64,000 nt of DNA, taken from Sinotaia quadrata (lineage: Eukaryota; Mollusca; Gastropoda; Architaenioglossa; Viviparidae). The notes under the pieces were generated by a model. The model was not told the origin of the DNA and did not search any database. It saw only the letters and a program-made list of their open reading frames with translations. Below are positions 1-11,206 of the stretch, piece after piece (position 1 is the stretch's first letter; every line of letters starts with the position of its first letter). Both the position numbers and the translations under genes were made by a program. The stretch lies in assembly GCA_028829895.1 (NCBI GenBank), contig CM054181.1:30402857-30466856 (forward strand), in the 5' to 3' direction.

Positions 1-196
1 TCTGATTGTACTTCTAAATTAAGCGCTAAAAATGCAATACCCTTCTACTCCAAGATTATTTAAGATGCCGCTTTACAGCATTTCTACCGACTCAAAACAC
101 TGTGGAACATTTGTTTTCTGCCCTCAAATCTGATTGGACAGCAGCAATGAAGCCAGACCTACTAGAAGCGATTTTTAAAGAACATCAATTTCGGTA
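1..196 (+). pseudogene. Fragment resembling the C-terminal tail of a hAT-type transposase
   Basis: The plus frame ending at the TAA after TTTCGG (stop about 194-196) reads a short tail containing TVEHLFSALKSDWTAAMKPD followed by LLEAIFKEHQFR. The pattern (hydrophobic stretch, E-x-x-FSALK, then a K-P-x-x-L-E-A motif) resembles the hAT C-terminal dimerisation region from memory of the family; no search was possible. The same frame has a TAA about 30 bases into the window, so only some 54 codons are open and the copy looks decayed or frameshifted. It lies in an intron of NDUFAF4, on the opposite strand. The end also reads as a splice donor (CG|GTAAGT), so a genuine exon of another gene is the alternative. 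Confidence 0.28.
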
Positions 197-358
197 AGTA
201 TATATTTTGAGTTTTTTTTGTATTATATTATTGTATGATTAAAAAATAGTTTTAAAATGAAATCTATGAAAGGCACTTCTTAATTTATTTACACTATACC
301 ATACTCACACATATATAAATATGTATAAAGAGAAATACAGAACAATATGGACTATTAC

Positions 359-2065
359 CTCAGGATTGTCTCCAACTGAATCAACTTTTATTTTCTTTAA
401 ATGTTCATCTAGTTTCTTAACTTTCTTCTGCTGTTCATCTAGGAGCTCTGGATATTCTGAAAAGAAAATTGAACAATTACTGAATAGTATATTTCTCAGA
501 TCTGCTAAAATTTTTCTATATATTTTCAGAGAGTTCATAAATAGTCGATTGTATAACTGATAATTTGGCATTTGTTTATGAAGCACTGTTATTAACAATA
601 ACAGTACTAAAAAATAACAAAATACAATTATATTAATACTTTCACCAAGTCACTACAAATATAAAACTTTAAAGATGGAGCATGTTTAATTTTCTGACTT
701 TGTGCTTTGTTCTTGTTCCAAAATGTGTCAGGCAATTAAAAAATATATTTTAATAATAATGGCTTGATGAGAAAACTGGTTTTAGATAGTGTTGTATTGG
801 TCAACATTTACAAAATACATGTATTGATTATATAACACACCACAATGCCTATCCCTAAACTTAATTGTTATATAAAAAGTTAAATATCAAAGTGACCTGA
901 CCTTGAGCACTGCTTATGATGACATTTTTGTAAGTGCCAAGAGTTTGAGTAAACAACTCGGGTGGAGAATTTGCTAGACATGCTAATGTAATCTAAACTG
1001 GTTTTAAGTGGCTGATTAGTTTTATTATCCAGAGGTTAAGATTTACTAGAAGTTAGAACAAAACCAGCCAATGGACTGAGATCAAAAGTTTACCTGTTGA
1101 AAAGGATTGTATTTTCTAATCACTCTGAATATGGTGTGGAAGAAGTCCAGTCATGAAAGGTGGCCATTAGCTTAATGGTGAGTTAACTGGATTATTAAGC
1201 ATTGTTTAGATATTTGTTTCCAAAATGTTTAAGCAGTTACCAGTAATGTCTATGAAATTACAGTTATGTGATTTTCTCTTTACTGACAAGTAAATCATGT
1301 ATTGTGTACAAACCTGCAAACACAAGTACATGTATAAGTTTGTCAAATCCATCATCAATACATTTAAATATACAATGGTTGTGTTGCTTTTTTCTTTCTA
1401 ACTTTGATATACATACAAAGTCTGTGAGATATCTTGCAAGAATAATGACATATGTGCTTTAATCTTGAAAAGATCTGTGCATTAAAAAAAATTATAAAAA
1501 TAAAGGCACAGAAGTGTGTGAATCATGACAATATGAATATGCAGCAATAGCATTAGCACTATAGCAGCATAAAGGGGGGGGGGGGGAGTACATTAATTGA
1601 AGTAACAAGGTACACTTGTATTAATATGAATTAATCATGAAAAGATTCATAAAAGTGTCATTCTAAGCAACAAATATGTGAAAAGCACGGAACAAATTAA
1701 ACATGTCATCTATTACAGTATTAGTATTTAAAATAAAATTATATTTTTCTTTTGTGCCTAATCGATTAATTCATATTATCATCATTAGAGGCGAAATTAA
1801 ACGTGAAAATCTTCCTATAATAATATAAATTTGAAAGTAGAACAGTATGCAATAATGTGAATAATTAATATAATAGCTGTACGTGTACACGTAGTACCAG
1901 GAAAATATGAAAATATTTACCATGCATCAACTTTTCGTACGCGGCTGCAGTTGAAGGGTGCCTTGGAGAAGGTCTTGGTTTATCTGATTGCAGGACTCTT
2001 TCAGCTCGATTCTCAATATTGAAATTCTTAATAGGCTTAACAGCTTTAGACATCAATCCACCCAT
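359..2065 (-). CDS. NDUFAF4: NDUFAF4-like complex I assembly factor 4, 5' part (exons 1-2; later exons lie outside the window)
   Basis: NDUFAF4 is a mitochondrial factor needed to assemble NADH:ubiquinone oxidoreductase (complex I). Exon 1 is 2065-1921 on the minus strand: it starts MGGLMSKAVKP and contains NFNIENRAER and PRHPST, which match the conserved start of human NDUFAF4 (NFNLENRAER...PRHPST). It ends at CATG|GTAAAT in phase 1. Exon 2 is 456-359, after a TTTTCTTTTCAG acceptor; it begins in phase 1 with YPELLDEQQ, matches the human YPEVKGEI segment, and ends GAG|GTAATA in phase 0. Together they give 81 codons; vertebrate proteins have about 175, so the remainder lies below position 1. 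The ATG at 2065 was chosen because the family starts MG; the upstream open frame has no ATG. Intron 1 is 1.46 kb. The product is expected at the inner mitochondrial membrane or matrix. Confidence 0.88.
457..1920 (-). other. NDUFAF4 intron 1
   Basis: AT-rich intron with no coding signal. It contains one copy of a dispersed repeat (about 842-1015) and a run of about 14 G at 1575-1588. Confidence 0.8.
842..1015. repeat. Dispersed repeat family, copy 1
   Basis: Core AAGTGACCTGACCTTGAGCA followed by CTGCTTATGATG. The same core occurs near 20870 and 62480 in this window. Similarity extends on both sides (upstream TTAATTGTTATAT; downstream GTAATC...GGTTTTAA), giving a unit of about 170-200 bp with unclear ends. 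No box A/B or poly(A) tail was recognised, so the class is unknown. Confidence 0.6.
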
Positions 2066-4136
2066 TTTTTTATTTGATTCGTTTACCACCCCTATTTAAG
2101 AAGACGAATAAAAACACGAGAAACCTTTTACAAGTATTAGTATTATAAGAGGGTACGTCAAAGTCATGCACTGCCTAATTCTATTTGAGAGTTGTTTCCC
2201 ATGCAGTACTTTATCGTTTTATTATTTCATCTTGTAAAGAGGTCTTTTACTCCCCATTCAGTTTCCTAAAATCGTCTGCTAGCGTCTCTATCAGAGTTGT
2301 AAGGCTGTTTTAGCGTGTACAAGACAGTAATGGCCCTGCTGGTCACAATATGCTCTCACCTTGAGCATCTTTGAGTCAATGAATATATATAACATTTTGT
2401 AATGTTGTTCCCAATATACGACTTGTAAAACTTAAACGTTTTCCTGTTAAAAACAAAAACAAAAAAAAACTGCTTCTATTAGGACCTAATTGAATTATGA
2501 AAAATAACAAAGAAATTCATTGTCCGATATAACTAACAAACGGCAAAACTTTTACATGTTTTATTATTTCATAATAAACGAAGGATTATTATATTTCTAC
2601 CCATATTTTCTCTTTCGGACCAAACTTACCACCACGGTTAATTGGTCAAAATCATTGCGATTACAGGTCAGAATATTCTAGATGCGGAACTGGCTGTGGT
2701 GGTACACAATTATTTTTCAAATCGGAATTGTGGCAAAGTATTCTTTTTTGTAGAGTGTTATGGTAAATGCAAGCTGGCACTGCCGGTATTTAATTATATG
2801 TTCGGAACATGCTTGTTAATTAATAAGGGGTTAACGACTACTGCCAATGTTAGCTGTGATTTAATTGAAATCTTTAACTTCCTATTAAATATTCACTTTT
2901 TAACAGTTGTTTTAGTATTCCTTTCATGTCATCTTTTATTCTGCATAACCTAACTTGACGTACCTGTCATGTACTTATTATACAATTCTCTAGCTTTTAT
3001 TTCAGTACTGATATGCAGTACTGGCTGTTTGCTTATATATGTTTTGGCCTTTGAAAATCATTATATATAGATACATAGAGTATTATTTTCACACTGCCGC
3101 ATTGAACTAGATGAAAATGTATGTTTGACGGTTTGAGTTACAATTCAGGCTTGGTTTAAAGAGTAGTGCTGTCAAATGATTACCAAATTGTTTTTGCAAC
3201 ATTAACATGATAAGCTAAGTCGTGTTACTCTGAGCAGGTCTATAACGATTTAGCAAGTCAAACGTTATTCACTGACGGTTTATGTCACAATTGAAGTTTG
3301 ATTCAACTTAACATTTTCTTTATTTAGCCAGCTAATTTGCCTGGTGGCGTGGGTCAAATTATAAATTTGGCTAAAATAAATTGTAAACAGATCTTAACAG
3401 TCAAATGAGTTCAATGGAAAAGGGAGATAAACCTATAAACCTGTTATTTTGTTTTTGTTTTGTGTTTTGTTTCTTAATAGTTTGGTTGGGTTGGTCATGT
3501 AGGGGACGCTTCCGGCTTCCGCCGCTTTCGCGTTTGGAGAGGGGGGAGAGGGAGGTGGTACCTTTCTACTGCGTGTGTCCGTTGAGAAAACATGTCTGGC
3601 CGGCAAAGGCGGACTCCAAACTCGGTGATCCGTGGGTTGGAGTCGATGTTGATGTTGTTGTTGTTCCTGGCGGTGGCGTTGATGTTGCCGTTTCTGGTGT
3701 TATGGTGAGGGGGGGTGTCTTACAGAGCCCAGGCTAGTAACACACCAGATCTATACCCAGTGTGTACATGAGCCCGGGTTGTTCAACTTCCCGACCTCCT
3801 CACTGGTGGCGTTGTTGTTGTTGTTGTCGTGTCTGTCCCCGGTTTCCGTGGGGATGCCTGAAGGTGGGCGCTGGTGGCCAGTACAAATGATCGAGTAGCA
3901 GTTGGATTAAATCGGCCATTGGATGGTTAAAAAAAAACCCAAGAGGGGTACCGTTGTTCATGGTACTGCCAGTGTTGTTGTTGTTGATGTCCGCGATGTT
4001 GTTGCGGTTGTTGTTGAGGGCGATGTTGTTGCCTCTTAATAGTTAGAGAAAGTTTTAATGTGTTTATATCATGATTTACTTGATATGTTAGAATCAAGGT
4101 TATTATTATTTTCACGTGTCATTTTAATGTGAGTTG
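2066..4136. other. Intergenic region upstream of NDUFAF4, with a GC-rich patch at 3480-3960
   Basis: No gene supported. An open frame of about 100 codons at 2642-2953 has no family resemblance and low-complexity hydrophobic composition. The stretch 3480-3960 is clearly more GC-rich than its surroundings, with GTT/GGC-rich runs (GTTGTTGTTGTT). It could be an old repeat or a CpG-rich regulatory segment; I could not decide. Confidence 0.5.
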
Positions 4137-4145
4137 TGCGTGTGT

Positions 4146-4212
<67 letters not shown>
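4137..4212. repeat. (GT)n-(GA)n microsatellite
   Basis: About 36 bases of GT dinucleotides followed by about 38 bases of GA dinucleotides, one interruption in each. Confidence 0.95.
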
Positions 4213-4214
<2 letters not shown>

Positions 4215-4879
4215 GATGGAAGGAATTGAAATATAAACATTTATGTGAATATTCACAGGGCGCCTTCTAATGTTAAAGTGCATGCAAACCCTTTGTGTTC
4301 CTGCTTCTTTCTTTCTAGTTTCAGCAAGGAGGCAGAACCCATATCCTAGCGCCATTATCTGCTCCAGGAGAATTTTGTTGTCCCAGATAAGACAATAGGA
4401 CTGTGGCCTTCTTCTGTAAGAATATCACAATCTGAATAACTGTCTATTATGCACCAAATGTTAAATCTTTTTAATTTTTTTAGCACGCCATTTTTTAACA
4501 GATCAGGAGGGATGGTACGTTGATTGGCAAAGGGGGACAATTCTGTTTTAATTTTTAAAAGTCCGACAGCTAGCGTACGTTAGTGTCCCGCCAAGGATTG
4601 AAATGTGTCAAGGCCAAACCAGTATGGACAACACTGTACCTGATGGTGCATAAATTGACATAGGTGTTTTGAATCTGGTTATAAACAGTGCAGATAATGT
4701 TTCTGTTCTTTTAAGAGGACTGAGGTTTGCGATTTCTCGTCCGCAGTCATAAAATCCTCAACGGGTAGTTACATAGTTTAATTAGATGAGTTATTACGCT
4801 ATTGTTATCTTATTATTTGTCTACTGACCAAACTAGACTTCCTAAATAGCGTACGCCCTGATGATTTGAACTCGCATAA

Positions 4880-5292
4880 TTATATGTACAGTTGCAGGTA
4901 TAAATTATTTGGAATGTACAGTTATATATATCAATTCCTCGTAAAGTACAGTTTCACATATAAACTACTGGGAATGAACAGTTGCCTTTATTAATTTCTG
5001 AGAATGCATAATTTCACGTATTAATTGCTGGGAATGTAGGCCTACAGTTCCACGCTTTAATTGCTAGGAATGTACAGTTGTATTTATTATTTTCTGCAAG
5101 TGTACAGTTGCATTATTAATTGATAGGAATATATAATTGCACGTATTAATTGGTGGGAATGTACAGTTGCATTTATTAATTGCTAATAATGTATAGTTGC
5201 ATTTATTAATTGCTGGGGATATATAATTGCACATATTAATTGCTGGGATTATGCAGATGCACGTGTTAACTGCTGGAAATCACAGTTGAAAT
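4880..5292. repeat. Degenerate AT-rich minisatellite, unit about 40 bp
   Basis: About ten imperfect units built on TTAATTGCTGGGAATGTACA followed by GTTGCA. Copies differ by point changes and small indels, so the array is old. Confidence 0.85.
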
Positions 5293-6030
5293 CATGATTT
5301 TATTCAAATCGGACAGTCAGAAGATATGGGTGACCTAATTGAGATGGATTTTTGCTTTTTCCTCATCTTTGATTACAAATAATGTCAGTAGGTTACTGAC
5401 CCACAACTAGTATACTGACACATCGTATTTTCTAAGCACGGGTTATCCAACCCTGGTCTTTCGGTGGGCGTCAGAGCGTGTAAATTACTTCACTGCCTTT
5501 TATTTCCAATTCTAAATAATTCCACATTTAGAATTAAGCTTGCACGTAAACGTGTTTCCATCGACGACTTGCACAAGTATAAGTTTCGCTTCGGCAGAAG
5601 ACATTTTTTTTTTAGGACTAATTATAGGAATAAAATCATTGACATTTAAAATGGATGTCAGCGACTTTTTGTTTGTTAGTACTAGATTTCACCCCAAGAT
5701 CTAAAACTAAAACCACACATATTCATAAGCTTCTCAGATTCCTGTCCTCAACAGTAATGATTGATTTATGTTGATAGTGTAGTGTTGCGGTACTAAAGGA
5801 CCAGTACTGTCTTTTAAATCGCCTCTCTGCAGTAATGATTGATTTATGTTTTGATACTGTAGTCTTGTGATACTATAGTACTACTAGTGTTCTTGTGCTG
5901 TTACAATTACTACTACTTCTACTCTAACGCTTGTTCTTGTGCTGTTACATCTACTACTATAGTAATTAATAATTGATTTCTGTGTTGAGAGTATAATGTT
6001 ATGGTATTACAAGACCATTGTTTTTAATGT
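5293..6030. other. Intergenic, no gene seen
   Basis: AT-rich sequence with no supported ORF. At 5885-5960 it has short repeats of CTTGTTCTTGTGCTGTTAC, related to the array at 7368-7500. Confidence 0.5.
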
Positions 6031-6039
6031 AGGCCTACA

Positions 6040-6260
6040 GGGAGGGGCGGTAGCGCTGGAGGTAATATTTTCGCTCGCGTGTCCAGGATTCGAACCCTGG
6101 GTGAGCTACACTTGGATGATAAATTTATTGGTGATCCTTAAATTTAACCGCTCCCTAGTTCAAGGCCTAGTGTCTAGTTCATCGGATAAGGTGATAAATC
6201 GGGCCCTATGTACTATAGCTACACACGTTAAATATATATTGACAGTTGAAAGCTGAAAAC
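6040..6260 (+). mobile_element. tRNA-derived SINE-like element
   Basis: The segment has a Pol III box B (GATTCGAACC within AGGATTCGAACCCTGG) and, about 45 bases upstream, a degenerate box A (GGTAGCGCTGGAGG). The spacing and order are those of a tRNA-derived SINE head. Downstream sequence (AAATTTAACCGCTCC and later TACACACGTTAAA) would be the body. No target duplication or clear tail was found, so the 3' end is approximate. Confidence 0.5.
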
Positions 6261-6504
6261 TTATGTCCAGGTAAAATTTTCACAGAGGAACCACCTAAAC
6301 CCGCTAAATATAAAACAGAGAAAACTCCTCAGCGCCATTCTTCTCACCCATGATGCAAAGCTTTCCTTTCTATAACATAAATCTTTTCTTGCGCCCCTCT
6401 AGGAAATCAGTGAAATATGAAAGCCGACGGCAATCCAATCACAATATTATTCAACAAAAACCACGTAAATGAAAAAGCAACCAGCACTCATTAAGTCCTA
6501 TGTT

Positions 6505-6850
6505 TACACGGTGAATATCTGCAGACTATGTCCCTCTTACTTGACGTCATAGTTGTACTCAATACACAGTGAATATCTGCAGACTATGTCACTCTTACTT
6601 GACGTCATAGTTGTACTCAATACACGGTGAATATCTGCAGACTATGTCACTCTTACTTGACGTCATAGTTGTACTCAATACACAGTGAATATCTGCAGAC
6701 TATGTCACTCTTACTTGACGTCATAGTTGTACTCAATACACGGTGAATATCTGCAGACTATGTCACTCTTACTTGACGTCATAGTTGTACTCAATACACG
6801 TGGACATCTGTAGACTATGTCACACTTACTTGAGGTCATACTTGTACTCA
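6505..6850. repeat. 58-bp minisatellite carrying five perfect CRE sites
   Basis: Six units of 58 bp built on GTGAATATCTGCAGACTATG...CTTACTTGACGTCATAG. TGACGTCA, the palindromic CREB/ATF site, occurs perfectly at 6542, 6600, 6658, 6716 and 6774, exactly 58 bp apart; the sixth unit has decayed to TGAGGTCA. Confidence 0.93.
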
Positions 6851-7367
6851 AAACAAGTGCAGAAAATAACATGCAGGTAAAATAAACTTGTAAAGCCGTA
6901 AACTCAAAGGCAGTTAAACTGGCAAGAAACATTGGAAGAAACTCGAAAAGCTAAAAGGTCTTGTGTTCGTTCTTTTCCTTCAGTGTAACTAGACAAAAAC
7001 ACGTCTGCAGGTCCGAGTGGGGTGTGTAGTAAAGGCGGGTAAAAATTCCTGTACATTGGTACTTTACAATCGATTTAACAGTTTGTGCGGCTTCCTTGAT
7101 AGAGAATGACGTAAACTGAAGTCGTATGGATTTCAAAACCTTCGCCTAGGAAATTTTTATTTATAAGGCATGGTTTACAGGGTTGTACACTGAAAGAAGG
7201 GGAGATCACGAGGTTTGAGAGGGTTGTACACTGAAAGAAGAGGAGATCACGTGGTTTGAAAAGGTTCTGCACTGGAAGAAGGATATATCTGGACTACACA
7301 GACTGAAACACGCCTTCAGTAAAGAGTTAATTATGAGTGGTGTGTTTAGTAAGATCAGCACACTGAT
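6851..7367. other. Intergenic, no gene seen
   Basis: Unique sequence with one imperfect direct duplication (GGTTGTACACTGAAAGAAG at about 7182 and 7221). No ORF worth calling. Confidence 0.5.
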
Positions 7368-7500
7368 ACTACTTCTACAGTAGCGCTTGTTCTTGTGCTG
7401 TTACAACTACTACTTTCTACTGTAACGCTTGTTCTTGTGCTGTTACAACTACTACTACTTCTACTGTAACGCTTGTTCTTCTTCTACTACTTCTACTTGT
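7368..7500. repeat. Short minisatellite, unit about 42 bp
   Basis: About three units of CTTCTACTGTAACGCTTGTT followed by CTTGTGCTGTTACAACTACT. A related block lies at 5885-5960. Confidence 0.8.
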
Positions 7501-8250
7501 ATTTTTTTTTAAGTTGTAAGAACTATAAATGGTGTAGTACATAACACACTCGGTACCCATTCGAAGCATACTACAAAACTCTCATCACGCGACGCCATAA
7601 ACGAAACAAAACGGGCAACAAAAATAAATAAATAAATAAATGAAATGGAAGTAAAGACCTCTGACCTTAGACCTTGATTTTATAATGAAAATCTGACTGG
7701 GTGTATTGTGGGAATCTAATATTACTTTCCAGTCAACTTTGTAGCTACTGTGCGCATTTCATGAGCTGTCGGTATATTAAGTGAATGGCTGGATATATAC
7801 AACGACTGAGAAAACGTAATGAACCCTTCGGGAAAAACAGCAACAGCGCATAATTTCGTGACATGACGTCATGACGAGCGTCTGGCTATATACAGAATGA
7901 TTTGAGAACATATTAGCTTCGGGTAAACCACTAGTGCTTAGTTTTATGGCCTCCCACGTCAAGAGAGAAACGGGATAGAGATTAGAGAATTAGTGTTTCC
8001 TTTTAAAATTTTTTAAGTTTTTAAATTTTTTATTTATTTTTCATACTGTTTTTATATTACATGTTCTAACGCATCAAAGCACACACACAAAAATACAAAC
8101 ATATGCATATTATTAGTGCTAGCAATTGTTTACATTGTACATATGTAGTATAACCATAATTTGTTGGGTTTTTTTGTGCTTATGCTACGTTCCGAATCAT
8201 TGACGCAAATCGAATTATATATTTCCTGAGACAGAATACTCACATGATCA
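7501..8250. other. Intergenic, no gene seen
   Basis: AT-rich, no supported gene. One more perfect TGACGTCA site lies at 7864-7871, within ATGACGTCATGACG. Confidence 0.5.
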
Positions 8251-8254
8251 GGCT

Positions 8255-8885
8255 CATATATTTATTTCATATAAACATGACTTTAACAACAGACTGATAT
8301 ATTTATTTGAGATAAACAAAACAGTACTTACATAGTTTTAGTACCATATTAATATATTTATGGGAGATAATCATGACTTTAGTACAACAGTACTATATTT
8401 ACTGGAGATAAACATGACTTTAGCAGCACCATATTAATTGGAGATAAACATGACTTTAGTAATGGGGGTGGGGGGTGGATTTGCTTTATTTACTAGATAA
8501 ACATGACTTTAGTACAATATTTGCTGGAGATAAATATGACTTTAGTACAATATTTTCTGGAGATAAACATGACTTTAGTACCATATTAATATATTTACTG
8601 GAAATAAACATGACTTTAGTATCATATAGCTATATTTGCTGGATAAACATGGCTTTAGTACTATATTTACTGACATAAAAATGACTTTAGTATCATATTA
8701 CTAGATTTACTGAGATAAACATGACTTTAGTGCCACATTACTAGATTTACTCGAGGTAAACAAAGCTTTAGTACCATAGTACAATATTTACTGCAGATAA
8801 ACATGACTTTAGTACCATAGTACAATATTTACTGGAGATAAACAGGACATGACTTACATGACTTAATACCAGACAACATCATTTC
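8255..8885. repeat. Degenerate minisatellite, unit about 40-46 bp
   Basis: More than twelve imperfect units of GAGATAAACATGACTTTAGT followed by ACCATATTAATATATTTACT. It ends about 130 bp before the LTR retrotransposon. Confidence 0.88.
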
Positions 8886-9007
8886 CTTGAGAATATCAGG
8901 ACTTTAGTATGAAGTTCAGATGGAACATGCGTAAAGTGTCGGAATAGTCACGTGACTTTAGTGAGATACTAAGCTAGGATAATGAGATTTCATGTTTGAA
9001 TGTACTC

Positions 9008-9012
9008 AATGC
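9008..9012. repeat. Target-site duplication of the LTR retrotransposon (AATGC), left copy
   Basis: AATGC directly precedes the left LTR and is repeated directly after the right LTR at 16479-16483. Five base pairs is the usual duplication for LTR element integrases. Confidence 0.93.
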
Positions 9013-10585
9013 TGTTGGTACCCCCCTAAATACGGGTATCTAGGACGGACAACAAGTTGAGGACGTCACTTCCGGTAACTCGTAATGAGCCCCCAGAGGA
9101 AACGATTCCTCACAAATAAGACGGACAGACAGATAAGACGAAAGACAGACTCAAGACAGACGTTAGACGGACGTGACGATAACAATTATAAAATCATACT
9201 AGACAAGAATGACAATGAATTTGACACAACACTAATGAAAATTTAACAATAACTTTATATAACAATAAAAGAAAATAGAATAAAGAAAATAACAATAAAA
9301 GAAGTACAGTTAACAATGTTGGCCGAAATAATTACAAAATATAAGTCCTATAACTAATTCAGGGAAAATACTAGCCCCTCTTAATGAAATGATTTAAGTG
9401 TCCGTTTTCCTTTCCCCAAATCGTTCCTTTTTCCGTATTTCAGTTCCAATACACTATTATGCACTTCTGCTCAATGTTTATGTTTCTATACTTAGCTCAA
9501 CAGCTGGAGCAAAAGGTCAACACAGCGTTGAGTCCCCGTCGCGCAAGCGTTCCCCGACGGCAGGCCTTTGAATAGTGGCTCCGTCCCTTTTCACTCTGCG
9601 TGAACAACATCCGGCAAATACGTCGTCTGCTCTCTGACCCGGATTTGGTCCTAGCTTCTGTTTGTAGATACTCTTTGTAGCTACTCTCTCTCTCTAGTTA
9701 CTGTTTATAGATTCTCTTCCTCTGATTACTGTTTCTAGATTCTCTTCTTCTGATTACTGTTTATAGATTCTCTTCTTCTGATTACTGTTTCTGTTTGGTT
9801 CTGAAATGTAATTAAGGCAGTGTAAGTAACTGCTAATTACAGAATAAAAGTATTTAGGTGCCAGGGCTACTACTTCCCTGAGCACATTGGCACTAATCTG
9901 AAAGAAAAGGTGTAGTTAGAATACATAAATCATTCCCACACATCCTACCATTATTTTACTAAGTTTTACAAAAATTAAAATCAGCCACACATACCTTTCA
10001 CGTTCCGAAACCGAATGAACCCAACGTCATCTGGTTGGAGTGCAGTACACTCAAGGATTAGTCTTTCTGACTTAGAAATTTTCTCACTTCTAAAATGTTA
10101 CCAGATGAGATCTCTGGGACTGCTCCTGCGTGTTTTAAAACTCGGGTTGTTCTGAGCCAGTGAAGAGAATTGCTTCGGCCCGGCTTATATAAAGGCTTTC
10201 CATTATTCCTGGTATTTCTTTGGAACTAACCCTTCCCTCTACTGTTATCTAAGAGTGGCCCTTTGATCCTCCGACCGCTTCCTGTATTCTGGCCTATAGC
10301 TCAGTGTGAATCTATCCCCTTCTCTATCAGCTAGCTACAAGTGACCCTTTTGATCCCTAACCGTTTCCTGTGCCCTAGCCCTGGGTGGTCAGGTCTTGTA
10401 TAACTCTAACGTCCTGCTAATGTCTTGGGGTGGCTGGTCAGTCTTGTAATTAGTGTCTTGGTTAAGTGCCTTAAACGTATATTTTATGCTATGGTTCCTA
10501 TACCTCTCATGTATCTACATTTTATTATTTTAATTTTTAAATGCTTATGGAGTGATGCCGGGCTAAGTTTTGCTTTCGCCTGACA
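9013..10585 (-). repeat. Left LTR (3' LTR of the element)
   Basis: 1573 bp, TGTTGGTACC...GCCTGACA on the plus strand. It has a TATA-like TTATATAAA at 10185-10193, about 400 bp from the element-sense start of the LTR, so U3 would be about 400 bp and R-U5 unusually long. A short internal repeat of TTCTCTTCTTCTGATTACTG lies near 9710-9790. Confidence 0.96.
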
Positions 10586-10598
10586 TCCCCCCCCTTTT
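10586..10598 (-). other. Polypurine tract
   Basis: AAAAGGGGGGGGA on the minus strand, directly before the 3' LTR. This is the plus-strand primer for reverse transcription. Confidence 0.85.
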
Positions 10599-11206
10599 AT
10601 GACCATCAATTAGTGAAAGTAATTGATGTCAATCCATAAAACTTAGAACAATCACGAGATAAACATTTCAAAATTTCCGGATTTACTGTTGTGACAATCT
10701 TCTTATAGAGACTCTATTCCCTGATATCTATGAAATATCAATACGCGACTCTTAACTCATTTACTAAAGAATATCCATAAAGTTTGTTACGTAATTACTT
10801 CAACATTTTAGGGGTGCATTACGCAATCACGTTAATCATTTAACGCTCAAAGACGACATCCTAATACCCGACGGCATACTTCTCTACGCCCTCCTTCCCA
10901 CACGCAATATTACAATATCAAAGAGTTAACAAAATCAACAACACGGTTGCTACTTGTCAGGTTATGATAAACCTCTACATAGTACGGAGTTTCCTTTCAA
11001 TAAGACATAAACATCATCCAAAGGATTATCAAAATAATATGTACAGTGGATCTCCACGTAGAAAAGCTCTCTCCAATATAACTCGAATAGAATTCAACAA
11101 ATCAAAATGAAAGTAAAGTTAGCTACTACTACAAAAGAATTTTTAAAACTGTTTTGGCGACAATTTTGTCCCCGTTCATAACGCAAAATTATCCCTCCTT
11201 GTTTTT

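Noticed and set aside
2642..2953. 103-codon plus-strand frame
   Set aside because: No ATG start, no splice support, no family resemblance; composition like translated AT-rich DNA.
6040..6115. Functional tRNA gene
   Set aside because: Box B is good but box A is degenerate and no cloverleaf with anticodon stem could be drawn; fits a SINE head better.
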